NCBI GenBank assembly: GCA_963846585.1
Contig: CAWJWO010000007.1
Location: 372,001 to 436,000, forward strand
From: JAAUTT01 sp963846585
GTDB lineage: Bacteria > Bacteroidota > Bacteroidia > Bacteroidales > JAAUTT01
Length of the DNA stretch: 64,000 nucleotides
Reading direction: 5' to 3'
The stretch's first letter is position 1, and the number at the start of each line of letters is the position of its first letter. Positions 1 through 8,355 of this stretch are shown piece by piece. The notes below the pieces were generated by a model. The model was given only the letters and a program-made list of their open reading frames with translations. It was not told the DNA's origin and did no database searches. A program made the position numbers and the translations under genes.

Positions 1-259
1 AAGCTTCCAGATAGGCAGATTTTATTTGTCCCTGTATAGCTATCTCACCCAGGAGACTCGACTCAAGACCGCAAACTACACGAAAAAGGTGGGTTGCAAT
101 ATTAGCAGGAACAGTACCGCTGCCAAAATAAAATTCTACCCGATCGCATGTATTTACCATTACCCCTGAGGTTACAGTTTCTGGAGATAATTTTTTTAAT
201 GCAGCTTCACGCTCAGCCAATGAATTATTTAACCGGTTTATAGAAAATAACTGTATCAT
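1..259 (-). CDS. hemA: Glutamyl-tRNA reductase, N-terminal part (runs off window)
   Basis: The reverse strand encodes 86 residues from an ATG at 259 to the window edge. The read contains NTCDRVEFY, which matches the glutamyl-tRNA reductase active-site block with the nucleophilic Cys at residue 38, followed by VCGLESSLLGE and GQIKSAY, which match the family's conserved AGLDSMVLGE..I.GQVK.AY block. The enzyme reduces glutamyl-tRNA(Glu) to glutamate-1-semialdehyde, the first committed step of C5 tetrapyrrole synthesis. The start overlaps the upstream siroheme-synthase gene by 35 bp, implying translational coupling. That gene order is common because siroheme is a branch of this pathway. The NADPH-binding and dimerisation domains lie outside the window. 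The usual CNR motif reads CDR here. Confidence 0.85.
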   Translation of the reverse strand, partial: MIQLFSINRLNNSLAEREAALKKLSPETVTSGVMVNTCDRVEFYFGSGTVPANIATHLFRVVCGLESSLLGEIAIQGQIKSAYLEA

Positions 260-692
260 GTTCTAAATATTCTTTTATTTTATTACGTAAAGCAACAGAC
301 CTGTATATATCCTGAGCATTGGAACCTACAGCGACAGTCATATTGTTGTGTTTATATATGGCGGGTGAAACGAAATCACAATATTTAGGGTTATCGACTA
401 CATTAGTAAGAATACCCAAACTTGCAGCATCGATTTTTACCTTGAGATTCAGGTCAATAATATTGGTGCAGGCATATACCAGGAAGAAACCTTCCAGGTC
501 TGATTTTTCATAAGGTTTTTCAGTAAAGTGGTACCCTTTTTCCTTTATTTCGTTAATTACTTCAAGCGCTACGACTGAAATATTACTTGTAAATTGCTCC
601 AGGAACCCTATTTTATGGAATGCAATCCTTCCTCCTCCAACCAGAAGTATTTTTTTTTCCGTGATATTTATAGAGATAGGCAGAAAGGTCAT
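225..692 (-). CDS. Precorrin-2 dehydrogenase/ferrochelatase domain protein (siroheme synthase N-domain)
   Basis: This 155-residue protein has an N-terminal Rossmann motif VGGGRIA (G19-G21) and the siroheme-synthase block NVVDNPKYCDFVSPA near residue 100, which includes the Asp expected for NAD-dependent precorrin-2 dehydrogenation and iron chelation (Met8/CysG N-domain family). It should convert precorrin-2 through sirohydrochlorin to siroheme, the cofactor of the sulfite reductase hemoprotein encoded just upstream. At 155 residues it is shorter than the roughly 200 of stand-alone family members, and the C-terminal helical dimerisation part is reduced. No SUMT methyltransferase domain is attached, so that step must be encoded elsewhere. 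It lies downstream of cysI across a repeat-filled gap and overlaps hemA. Confidence 0.85.
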   Translation of the reverse strand: MTFLPISINITEKKILLVGGGRIAFHKIGFLEQFTSNISVVALEVINEIKEKGYHFTEKPYEKSDLEGFFLVYACTNIIDLNLKVKIDAASLGILTNVVDNPKYCDFVSPAIYKHNNMTVAVGSNAQDIYRSVALRNKIKEYLEHDTVIFYKPVK

Positions 693-779
693 TTAGATTT
701 AAGATTTAAGATCCCAGATTTAAGATTTAAGATTCCAGATTTATGATTTAAGATTCCAGATTTTAAATTTTAGATTTAT
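693..779. repeat. Intergenic AGATTTAAGATTCC tandem tract
   Basis: Degenerate tandem copies of GATTTAA/GATTCCA (mostly 7-base units, seen as 14-base doublets) fill most of the gap between the siroheme gene and cysI. The tract is related to the inner part of the dispersed repeat at 8191, 9404 and 22147. Confidence 0.75.
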
Positions 780-833
780 AAATTTTTGTGGCAGAAATAT
801 ATACAACTCTACAACTTTTACAACCATATATAA

Positions 834-2531
834 CTATTCATGAAAATTAAGGCCTTCGGTAGTAGTATTAATATAACCTTTACGTATTACGAAATTTCCT
901 AAACGCTCGCTCATTTCCCTGTTATTTGCATAATCTTCGAGTATTGGGGTTAGTATTTCCAAAATCTCAGGTTCGGAGACATTTTCTTTGTAAAGTTTAT
1001 TAAGACGCTCGCCGGAAAACCCTGCTCCAAGGTATAGGTTATACCGTCCGGGAGATTTGCCTACAAAACCAATTTCACCCAGGTATGGCCTGGCACAACC
1101 ATTGGGACATCCTGTCATCCTTATTACAATAGGTTCTTTTTCAATTTTGTTAGCAATAACTATTTGGTCCAGTTTGTCAATGAGTGACGGCAAATATCTT
1201 TCAGCCTCTGCAAAAGCCAGGCTGCAGGTATTGAGCGCTACACACGCCAGCGAATTAAGCCGCAGTCCTGTTAAATTATTGTTCGGCCAAACATGGTTTT
1301 CGTGTAAAATTTTACTAACCTTTTGTTTTTCGGAATAAGGAATATTGGCAATTATGAGATTCTGGTTACCGGTAAGCCGAAAATCTCCGGTATGGGTTTC
1401 TGCAATATTTTTTATTGCCGATTTTAGTTTTATCGTTTCAGTATCTTTAATACGCCCCCCCTCAATGAACAAGGTCAGGTGCCATTTATTTCCCGTACCT
1501 TTTACCCAACCGTATGTATCGCCATTTGATGTAATTTCATATGGCCAGGGATCCTGTAACAAATATCCCAACCTTGTATGAAGTTCCTGTTTAAATTTAT
1601 CGACACCCATTTTATCGAGAGTGTATTTAAGACGGGCATTCTTCCTGTTGGAACGGTTACCATAATCCCGCTGAATAAGTACTACTTTTTCAGCTACATT
1701 TACTGCCTCATTTTTAGGAATAAAGCCAATTACAGTTGCAAGCCGGGGATATGTGGAGGGATCACCGAATGTCATTCCCATGCCACCCCCAATTGCAATA
1801 TTAAAACCTGTTAATTTGCCATTTTCTCCTATTGCAATTAAACCTAAATCATTTGCAAACACATCACAATCATTATTTGGCGGAATTGCAATTGCAATTT
1901 TAAATTTTCTGGGAAGATATGTTTTCCCATAAATTGGTTCTTCATCCTTTTCACCACCTGAGATTAGTTTTTTGTCCATCCAGATTTCGTAATATGCACT
2001 GGTTGTAGGGGTAAGATGCTTGCTTATAAGATTTGCAATTTCGTATGCTTCTTCATGGAAAACAGATTGGTTCGGATTAGGATTACACATAACGTTCCGG
2101 TTTACGTCGCCGCATGCGGCAATGGTATCCAAAAGCGCACGGTTAATATCCCCGATTGCCTTTTTCAATTTAGGTTTATATACCCCATGAAGTTGAAACG
2201 CTTGTCTTGATGTAAGCTTAATAGTACCATTGGCATATTTGTCAGATAATTCATCAATCACGAGCCATTGTTTCGATGAAGCAATGCCGCCTGCAAGACG
2301 AACCCTTATCATGAACGAATATAAAGGTTCCAGCTTTTGCTTTTTCCGCTCGCTCTCCAAATCCCTGTCCCATTGCTGGTATGAACCATGAAACTTTATA
2401 AGGTTTGTATCAGCAGGATCAATTGCACCCGTTGTTTCGTCTTCCAGACTTTCCAGTATAGTGCCCCTGAGGTAGTTACTGTTTTCTTTAATTATTTCGA
2501 CTTCAGATGGGGATATTATATTTTCGTTCAT
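834..2531 (-). CDS. cysI: Assimilatory sulfite reductase hemoprotein, beta subunit
   Basis: The protein has 565 residues from the chosen start. It carries the siroheme/4Fe-4S cysteine pattern in two blocks: CVALNTC (C430, C436) and GCPNGC (C475, C479). The upstream KLTSRQAFQLHGV and GDVNRNV segments are typical of sulfite/nitrite reductases. It should reduce sulfite to sulfide with electrons from the flavoprotein encoded by the neighbouring cysJ. An in-frame upstream ATG at 2606 would add 25 residues, but those residues (containing VPGSWFLVLGS) are only a translation of the intergenic heptamer repeat. The ATG at 2531, giving MNENIISPSEV, is therefore preferred. The order cysK-cysJ-cysI-siroheme gene on one strand suggests one sulfur-assimilation unit. 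Confidence 0.93.
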   Translation of the reverse strand: MNENIISPSEVEIIKENSNYLRGTILESLEDETTGAIDPADTNLIKFHGSYQQWDRDLESERKKQKLEPLYSFMIRVRLAGGIASSKQWLVIDELSDKYANGTIKLTSRQAFQLHGVYKPKLKKAIGDINRALLDTIAACGDVNRNVMCNPNPNQSVFHEEAYEIANLISKHLTPTTSAYYEIWMDKKLISGGEKDEEPIYGKTYLPRKFKIAIAIPPNNDCDVFANDLGLIAIGENGKLTGFNIAIGGGMGMTFGDPSTYPRLATVIGFIPKNEAVNVAEKVVLIQRDYGNRSNRKNARLKYTLDKMGVDKFKQELHTRLGYLLQDPWPYEITSNGDTYGWVKGTGNKWHLTLFIEGGRIKDTETIKLKSAIKNIAETHTGDFRLTGNQNLIIANIPYSEKQKVSKILHENHVWPNNNLTGLRLNSLACVALNTCSLAFAEAERYLPSLIDKLDQIVIANKIEKEPIVIRMTGCPNGCARPYLGEIGFVGKSPGRYNLYLGAGFSGERLNKLYKENVSEPEILEILTPILEDYANNREMSERLGNFVIRKGYINTTTEGLNFHE

Positions 2532-2570
2532 AAAAGTTTGTTTATATTTAAATTTTGGGTACTTACTATT

Positions 2571-2791
2571 AGAACCAAGAACCAGGAACCAAGAGCCAGG
2601 AACCAAGAAAGGGGGACATATGGTGGTGATTTAAAATCTAAGACTAGAATCAAAATCTAATCTTCTGTCTTCTGCCCTTTTTTTTCTTTTATCTTTCATC
2701 TTTTATCTGTCTTCTGTCCTCTGTCTTCTGTCCTCTTTTTCATGCCACTCCTGTCATGCATCCTGGTTCCTGGCTCTTGGTTCCTGGCTCT
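2571..2791. repeat. Composite heptamer repeat between cysI and cysJ
   Basis: The tract begins with five RGARCCA-type heptamers (2571-2608), continues with CTTCTGTC/CTCTGTC heptamers (about 2655-2740), and ends with four heptamers of the reverse complement, TGGTTCC/TGGCTCT (2762-2791). The outer parts can pair as a long imperfect stem. The right end stops three bases before the cysJ stop codon. Confidence 0.85.
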
Positions 2792-2793
2792 AT

Positions 2794-4608
2794 TCAATAC
2801 ACATCCGCCTGGTATCTTTTCGTTTTTTTTAAATGCTGCAAATATTCTTCTGCTTTTTCAGCACTCATTCCTCCCTCCTGTGATATTATTTTCAGTAAAG
2901 TTGAATTTACATCGTTCCACATATTTTTCATGTCGCCGCACACGTAAAAATGAGCACCGTTTTCCAGCCATGAAAATAATTCCTTTCCATGTTTTTGCAT
3001 TTTATGTTGTACATAAATCTTGTTAGTTGTATCGCGGGAAAATGCAACATTAAGATGGGACAGAATGCCCTTTTTATAAAAACTTTGTAATTCGGTTTGA
3101 TATAGAAAATCAGTTGCAAAATTCCAATTACCAAAAAATAACCAATTTTTTCCCCTGGCGCCTAAAGCCTGACGTTCGTATAGAAAAGCCCTGAAAGGAG
3201 CCACACCTGTTCCGGGACCTACCATTATTACAGGAGCTTCTACATCCGAAGGCAGCTTAAACTCAGGATTCTTTTCAACGTATATATTGATTTGTGCATC
3301 GTTATCCAGACGATCTGATAGAAAAGTAGAACAAACTCCTTCCTTGTAACGTCCGTTGGTATAACGTACGGCGGATATGGTGAGATGAACCTCCCCGGGA
3401 TGTGTCATTAAACTCGAAGAAATCGAATAAAGCCGCGGCTGAAGTTTTCTTAATATCCCCAACAAATCATTTGATGAAATTTTTACAGGGAATTTATTGA
3501 TTAAATCGACTACATCGTGACCATAAATAAAATCCTTTAATTTTTGATTATCGGACAATATATGAGTTAATTCCTTATTTTGGGCAAATTCATTATATTT
3601 TGCAATTACATCAGAGGTTAGTGAGGAGATTTCATAATTATTTGTAAGGGCATCATCAAGGGTAGTTTTTATTTTTCCAAATTCAACTCCTTCTCCGGGA
3701 TTCAGATGCAGGACATTAGTTAATTCATTAACGAGGAAAGAAGAATTGATGGGATAAACCCCGAGTGCATCGCCAGGTTCATAATTGATACCTGAACCTT
3801 CGATTGAAAGTTCAAAATGGTAAGTTTCTTTTCGCGATCCTCGGCCATTGAGTTTGATTTTTTCCATCAGGGTTGCCTTAAATGGATTTTGTTTATTGTA
3901 AATTTTATTTTGGTAAACACTTGTAGCTGAGACAGGGTAAACTAATGTATCAGGCTTTAGCCCTGATATATTACATATCACTCCTTCCAGCCATTCTGAA
4001 GATGCAGTTTGAAAATCCACATCACAGTCAGTCCGTTTATAAATACGCTCTCCCCCCAGTTCTTCGAGGCGTTTGTCAATATCTGCACCAGTTTTACAAA
4101 AATTTATATAAGAACGGTCACCCAGAGCCAATACGGAGAATTTAATGCCTTTTAATGAAGGAGCCCTTTTCCCATGGATAAATGTATAAAATTCTTCAGC
4201 AGCAATAGGAGGTACACCTTCACCATGAGTACTTACGATAACCAGCAGGATTTTCTCGTCTTTTAATTTGTTTAATGGATATTCATTCATATCCTGAAGG
4301 TTGATTTCAATACCTTTTTTCAGGGCAATATCTTTGAATTGATTTGCGACTGACAATCCATTGCCGGTACGTGAACCATATAATATTTTAATTTTGCCTG
4401 CTTTTGTATGACTTGTTCCCGGAGCAGAAACTACATTTTCAGCAGATTCCAAAAGTTGGGTTTTTAAAGACTGAGGTAAGGCAATACCAGTTAAATATCC
4501 TGCCAGCCAGGTAAGTTGCCGATCGTTTAAATCCCGGAGCAGGCTTTCTACTATTAACTTTTGATTGTTGTCTAGCGGAAGTAAATTTGTCAGTACCGGA
4601 TTCTTCAT
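2794..4608 (-). CDS. cysJ: NADPH-sulfite reductase flavoprotein, alpha subunit
   Basis: This 604-residue diflavin reductase has, in order, an FMN-binding flavodoxin domain (ILYGSRTGNG near residue 75 and VSTHGEGVPP near 125), a connecting and FAD domain (RLYSISSS, the GVCSTFLSDRL segment) and an NADPH domain (MVGPGTGVAPFRAFL, YVCGDMKNMW), ending in the family-typical RYQADVY. It transfers electrons from NADPH through FAD and FMN to the CysI hemoprotein in the cytoplasm. Length and domain order match CysJ. It sits between cysK and cysI on the same strand, about 115 bp after cysK with a strong hairpin in that gap. Confidence 0.93.
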   Translation of the reverse strand: MKNPVLTNLLPLDNNQKLIVESLLRDLNDRQLTWLAGYLTGIALPQSLKTQLLESAENVVSAPGTSHTKAGKIKILYGSRTGNGLSVANQFKDIALKKGIEINLQDMNEYPLNKLKDEKILLVIVSTHGEGVPPIAAEEFYTFIHGKRAPSLKGIKFSVLALGDRSYINFCKTGADIDKRLEELGGERIYKRTDCDVDFQTASSEWLEGVICNISGLKPDTLVYPVSATSVYQNKIYNKQNPFKATLMEKIKLNGRGSRKETYHFELSIEGSGINYEPGDALGVYPINSSFLVNELTNVLHLNPGEGVEFGKIKTTLDDALTNNYEISSLTSDVIAKYNEFAQNKELTHILSDNQKLKDFIYGHDVVDLINKFPVKISSNDLLGILRKLQPRLYSISSSLMTHPGEVHLTISAVRYTNGRYKEGVCSTFLSDRLDNDAQINIYVEKNPEFKLPSDVEAPVIMVGPGTGVAPFRAFLYERQALGARGKNWLFFGNWNFATDFLYQTELQSFYKKGILSHLNVAFSRDTTNKIYVQHKMQKHGKELFSWLENGAHFYVCGDMKNMWNDVNSTLLKIISQEGGMSAEKAEEYLQHLKKTKRYQADVY

Positions 4609-4625
4609 GTTTTACAAATAGAAGC

Positions 4626-4654
4626 CAACCTGACAAATCTATTATGTCAGGTTG
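4626..4654 (-). other. Intercistronic hairpin upstream of cysJ
   Basis: A perfect 10-bp stem (CAACCTGACA paired with TGTCAGGTTG) has a 9-nt loop and lies 18 nt upstream of the cysJ start, in the cysK-cysJ gap. No T-run follows it on the transcribed strand, so it is more likely a processing, stability or partial-attenuation element than a simple terminator. The role is inferred. Confidence 0.6.
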
Positions 4655-4725
4655 ACAATTTAAAAAATTGATTCATTGTTTGATTGAAATTCTGATTAAC
4701 TGCGGATAAATTATAAAAGACTTTG

Positions 4726-5694
4726 TTACACTGTTGCAAGTTCAGGTTTGGTTTGTTCGTTTTCGAATGCATACAACAATGTTGATAAGTAACGTTCACC
4801 CGTATCAGGCAGTATTACAACAATTCGTTTACCTTTATTTTCAGGACGTTTTGCAACCTGAAGAGCAGCAAATACGGCAGCCCCGGAAGAAATACCAATT
4901 AAAAGCCCTTCAGAACGTGCTAATTCCCGGCCAATCTGAAATGCTTCTTCGTTTTTTACCTGAATAATTTCTTCATATATGGCGGTATTTAATATTTTTG
5001 GAACAAACCCTGCACCTAAACCTTGTATTTTATGCGGACCAGGTTTTCCACCAGACAATACAGGAGAATCAGCAGGTTCAACTGCAATAATTTTTACTTT
5101 GGGATTACGTGATTTTAGCACCTCTCCCACCCCTGTAATTGTACCACCGGTACCAATTCCGGAAACAAAAATATCGACTTTACCGTCGGTATCGCGCCAA
5201 ATTTCTTCGGCTGTAGTCTTTCTATGAATTTCAGGATTGGCAGGATTATTAAATTGTTGAGGAACAAACGAATTTGGGGTTTTAGTGTGAAGTTCCTCAG
5301 CTTTACGTATAGCTCCGCCCATTCCTTCAGGTCCCGGTGTTAAAACCAGTTCTGCACCTAAAGCTTTCAGCAGGTTTCTGCGTTCAATACTCATAGTTTC
5401 GGGCATAGTGAGAATTAACCTGTAACCCTTTGCTGCTGCTACAAAAGCCAGTGCTATTCCTGTATTTCCGCTCGTTGGTTCAATAATAATGGTATCCTTT
5501 TTTATAGAACCATCCTTTTCACCGGCTTCAATCATGGCAAGGCCAATTCGGTCCTTTACGCTTCCGGCAGGATTATAATATTCTAATTTAGCTATAATAG
5601 TCGACTCAAGTTTATGTATCTTATTAAAATTGGATAATTCCAGTAAAGGAGTGTTTCCAATTAAATCGGTAATATTTTTTGCAATTTTTGTCAT
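4726..5694 (-). CDS. cysK: Cysteine synthase A (O-acetylserine sulfhydrylase)
   Basis: This 322-residue PLP enzyme has the lysine that forms the internal aldimine in NPAGSVKDR (K47), the substrate loop PTSGNTGIA, the phosphate-binding loop GIGTGGTITG and a SSGAA segment near the C-terminus. It makes L-cysteine from O-acetylserine and sulfide, the product of the CysIJ enzyme encoded immediately downstream. It is the first gene of the sulfur unit. A TAATTTTG -7 box and a two-copy ATACC-N8-GGTAT array lie upstream, which suggests activator control. Length is normal for CysK and start MTKIAKNITDLIGNTP fits the family. Confidence 0.95.
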   Translation of the reverse strand: MTKIAKNITDLIGNTPLLELSNFNKIHKLESTIIAKLEYYNPAGSVKDRIGLAMIEAGEKDGSIKKDTIIIEPTSGNTGIALAFVAAAKGYRLILTMPETMSIERRNLLKALGAELVLTPGPEGMGGAIRKAEELHTKTPNSFVPQQFNNPANPEIHRKTTAEEIWRDTDGKVDIFVSGIGTGGTITGVGEVLKSRNPKVKIIAVEPADSPVLSGGKPGPHKIQGLGAGFVPKILNTAIYEEIIQVKNEEAFQIGRELARSEGLLIGISSGAAVFAALQVAKRPENKGKRIVVILPDTGERYLSTLLYAFENEQTKPELATV

Positions 5695-5719
5695 GGCTGG
5701 GAAGTTTAAATTATCAGGT

Positions 5720-5727
5720 CAAAATTA
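5720..5727 (-). promoter_or_regulatory. Putative cysK -7 box
   Basis: On the minus strand TAATTTTG fits the Bacteroidota TAnnTTTG consensus and lies 26 bp upstream of the cysK ATG. No good TTTG -33 element is present at the expected distance, which fits a promoter that needs an activator bound just upstream. Confidence 0.5.
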
Positions 5728-5749
5728 CTAAGGTCTTAATTGTATTAAA

Positions 5750-5790
5750 ATACCATTTACGAGGTATTTTATATACCTAAAAATAGGTAT
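5750..5790. promoter_or_regulatory. Two-copy ATACC-N8-GGTAT operator array upstream of cysK
   Basis: ATACC occurs at 5750-5754 and 5773-5777, and GGTAT at 5763-5767 and 5786-5790. This gives two identical inverted-repeat units with 8-bp spacers, offset by exactly 23 bp (about two helical turns). The second unit is the better palindrome (ATACCTAaaaaTAGGTAT). The array sits just upstream of the cysK -7 box in the divergent region. It looks like a binding site for a dimeric regulator, whose identity cannot be told from the sequence. Confidence 0.55.
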
Positions 5791-5898
5791 TGAGCACTTA
5801 CGCCATTATTAACAAAGGAATACATTCCATAGAGTTATACGCATTAAATATCAAAAAATATTATTTTGTATCTTTATTAGATTTAATATTTTTCATAT

Positions 5899-6978
5899 AT
5901 GAGTAAATATTCAAAAATTCAAATCATACGAAAATTTTTAAAACTAAAAGGGCGTAAACCTCTTTGGAAGATAGTTATAGAATGTTTATACCTGATAAAG
6001 TTATATAAAGCAATTCCTACTCATTATTTTGGGAGGTATTTGTTTAAAAAAGGGATAACCAATATAACTGATTACATACCGGGTAAAATCCAACGTAGTT
6101 TTAAGAGGTTTTTTAATGAAAGAACAGCTATAGAAGTTCTGGAAAACAAGCTTTTTTTCAGCCTTTATTATGGCCAGTTTGAACTTAATAATCCAAAGAT
6201 ATACATGTACAATCAACATAAGTTGTTTATTATTGGTAATAAACCTGTTGATATAAAAACATCTGAAGCTTTTTATGACTTGTTAAAAAGCATAATTACT
6301 AATAATTCATTGGATTCCATTTTTATCAAGGCTACCTGTTGGACATGGGGTGGATCCAAAATTTATAAAATTTTTGCGAATCAGCTTCTTACTGACCATA
6401 ATAAAATTGAAGCTTTATATGAAGAAGTTATAAAAAGCGGATATCTATTCCAGGAAAACATTCTCCAGCATCCTGAAATGGCAAGGCTAAATCCTTCCTG
6501 TATTAATACTATTAGAATGGACACGTTTATTGATTGTGATGGTAATATTGAAATAATATCCGCATTCCAGCGAATGAGCATAAAAAACGCCTTTGTTGAT
6601 AACCATTCTGCAGGAGGTTGTATTGTTAAAATAAATCTTAAAACCGGGATGTTACTTTCCGAAGGTTATTTAAGTTTCCCTCAGGATTTAGGTGTCCCGC
6701 TTTTAAAACATCCGGTAACCAATGTAGTATTTGAAAATTTTCAAATACCATATTTTGATCAGGCCAAAGAACTTGTAATTAAAGCCGCCGGTTACATCCC
6801 GGGACTCAGGCTTATAGGCTGGGATATAGGTATATCGAAAACAGGGCCGGTGCTAATAGAAGGCAATACTGAACTTGATATGGCACTTGGAGATTTTTCT
6901 GCAGGCGGGTATTTGTCAAGTCCTGTTTTTAGAAAGGCCTGGAATGAGTTATATCCTGATAAACATATTAAAAATTGA
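5899..6978 (+). CDS. Sugar-transfer-associated ATP-grasp family protein
   Basis: The 359-residue protein resembles the ATP-grasp family found beside sugar-transferase and capsule genes. Supporting segments are the substrate/ATP region NPSCINTIRMDT, the central SAFQRMSIKNAFVDNHSAGG and the C-terminal metal-binding segment LIGWDIGISKTGPVLIEGN, where the Asp, Glu and Asn are typical ATP-grasp magnesium ligands. The family presumably forms an amide or ester bond on a surface polysaccharide or precursor. The substrate is unknown. It stands alone, divergent from cysK and convergent with the M20 peptidase gene. The basic N-terminus has no signal peptide. The family assignment is fairly sure and the role is inferred. 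Confidence 0.7.
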   Translation: MSKYSKIQIIRKFLKLKGRKPLWKIVIECLYLIKLYKAIPTHYFGRYLFKKGITNITDYIPGKIQRSFKRFFNERTAIEVLENKLFFSLYYGQFELNNPKIYMYNQHKLFIIGNKPVDIKTSEAFYDLLKSIITNNSLDSIFIKATCWTWGGSKIYKIFANQLLTDHNKIEALYEEVIKSGYLFQENILQHPEMARLNPSCINTIRMDTFIDCDGNIEIISAFQRMSIKNAFVDNHSAGGCIVKINLKTGMLLSEGYLSFPQDLGVPLLKHPVTNVVFENFQIPYFDQAKELVIKAAGYIPGLRLIGWDIGISKTGPVLIEGNTELDMALGDFSAGGYLSSPVFRKAWNELYPDKHIKN

Positions 6979-7033
6979 TTGATAAAATTAAAGCAAAGAT
7001 ATTTAATTTAAAATTACAATATAAAAACCTAAA

Positions 7034-8101
7034 TTAAATAGAAAAATTTTCCAATAACCTGATATAAATATTTATACCCTCTTTAATTTCATCCAGATAA
7101 ATATATTCGTCAGCTGTATGGGAACGGGCCGAATCGCCGGGACCGATTTTTACCGATGTCAGGCGCATAACTGTCTGGTCAGAAGTTGTGGGAGAGCCAT
7201 AGGTTGATAGTCCGATTGCCAGTCCTTGTTTGACAATCGAGTGCTGAATTGATATGCTTGAGGAATTATGATGCAGTGAACGCGGAACTATCGTGGAGTT
7301 TTTCATGTTGCTTCTGATAATATCCAATACCTGTTCGTTAGTATAATGTTCGTTGGTGCGTACGTCTACGGTATAATTACATTCGTCAGGAATAATATTA
7401 TGTTGTGAACCGGCATTAATCATAGTAACTGACATCTTTACCTTTCCTGTTAGAACCGACTCTTTGGGAAATTGAAAATCCTCAAACCAAAGGATATCAT
7501 TTATAGCACTATAAATAGCATTAATGCCTTCGCTTCTGGCAGCATGTCCTGCTTTACCCCTGGCTTTACAGTCAAGCACCATAAGGCCTTTCTCGGCAAC
7601 GGCCATTTGCATTTGAGTGGGCTCTCCAACTAAAGCCAAATCAATTTTCCCCAAAACACTTAAAATACTTTTTACTCCGTTAATTCCCGTTCTTTCTTCT
7701 TCAGCTGTTGCAGCGAATATGAGGTTATAGGCACGGTCTTTTATTGGGGCTAAACAGTAAAAAACCATCATCAGGCTAACCAATGAACCACCTGCATCGT
7801 TACTTCCAAGGCCATAAAGTTTTCCATCCTGCTCAACGGGTGTGAAAGGATCCTGTGTCCAGGATGGTGAAGGTTTTACAGTGTCGTGATGGGATATAAG
7901 TAATACAGTCGGCAAATCATTTGAAATGAAGGAAGTTACCCAGAGATTATTGTTTTTCCGGTGTACTGAAAATCCATCCGATATCAAACATTTTTCAATG
8001 AGATCGGCAGTTTTATCCTCCTCGCCGCTTACCGATGGGATTGCAATAAGTTGCTTGAGCAATTCAACTGCCTTATTATAGTATTTGTACGATACTCCCA
8101 T
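7034..8101 (-). CDS. M20 family deacylase, probable N-acyl-ornithine/citrulline deacetylase
   Basis: The 355-residue protein carries the M20 metal-ligand set: HHDTV near residue 73, the aspartate of GLGSNDAGG, the acidic pair in TAEEERTG, GEP, and the late histidine in SHTADEY. A dimerisation (lid) domain lies in between. Being the last gene after the N-acyl-ornithine carbamoyltransferase on the same strand, it most likely removes the acetyl or succinyl group from N-acylcitrulline (ArgE-like role) in the Bacteroidota arginine route. The substrate cannot be decided from sequence alone, since M20 enzymes share these motifs (DapE, ArgE, carboxypeptidases). Confidence 0.8.
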   Translation of the reverse strand: MGVSYKYYNKAVELLKQLIAIPSVSGEEDKTADLIEKCLISDGFSVHRKNNNLWVTSFISNDLPTVLLISHHDTVKPSPSWTQDPFTPVEQDGKLYGLGSNDAGGSLVSLMMVFYCLAPIKDRAYNLIFAATAEEERTGINGVKSILSVLGKIDLALVGEPTQMQMAVAEKGLMVLDCKARGKAGHAARSEGINAIYSAINDILWFEDFQFPKESVLTGKVKMSVTMINAGSQHNIIPDECNYTVDVRTNEHYTNEQVLDIIRSNMKNSTIVPRSLHHNSSSISIQHSIVKQGLAIGLSTYGSPTTSDQTVMRLTSVKIGPGDSARSHTADEYIYLDEIKEGINIYIRLLENFSI

Positions 8102-8113
8102 AATTAAATATTT

Positions 8114-8331
8114 GAGTCAGGAACCAATAACCAAGAGCCAGGAGCCAAGAACGCGTATTTGTGGGACATAGAAGGAGATCAAAATGGATTTAAGAATCTA
8201 GATTTGAGATTTAAGAATTACGTCTAAATTAGAAATATTAAAATCTTAAATCACTAATCAAAAATCTTAAATCTTAAATCACCACCATCTGTTCCCCTGT
8301 CTTGATTCCTGGTTTCTGGTTCTTGGCTCTA
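8114..8331. repeat. Composite intergenic repeat, argE-like/argF' gap
   Basis: Left heptamers of the form RGARCCA (8116-8153) and right heptamers of the reverse complement (8299-8331) enclose a dispersed repeat of about 90 bp (8191-8280). The inner repeat is itself an imperfect palindrome of GATTTAAG and CTTAAATC words. Near copies of the inner repeat lie at 9404-9506 and 22147-22246. Confidence 0.85.
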
Positions 8332-8355
8332 AAATAAGTTCCTGAAATTTAATTA

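Noticed and set aside
2756..3026. Open frames on the plus strand through the heptamer tract and the end of cysJ (HPGSWLLVPGSI-type peptide)
   Set aside because: They are translations of the repeat plus the reverse strand of cysJ, with no independent coding signal.
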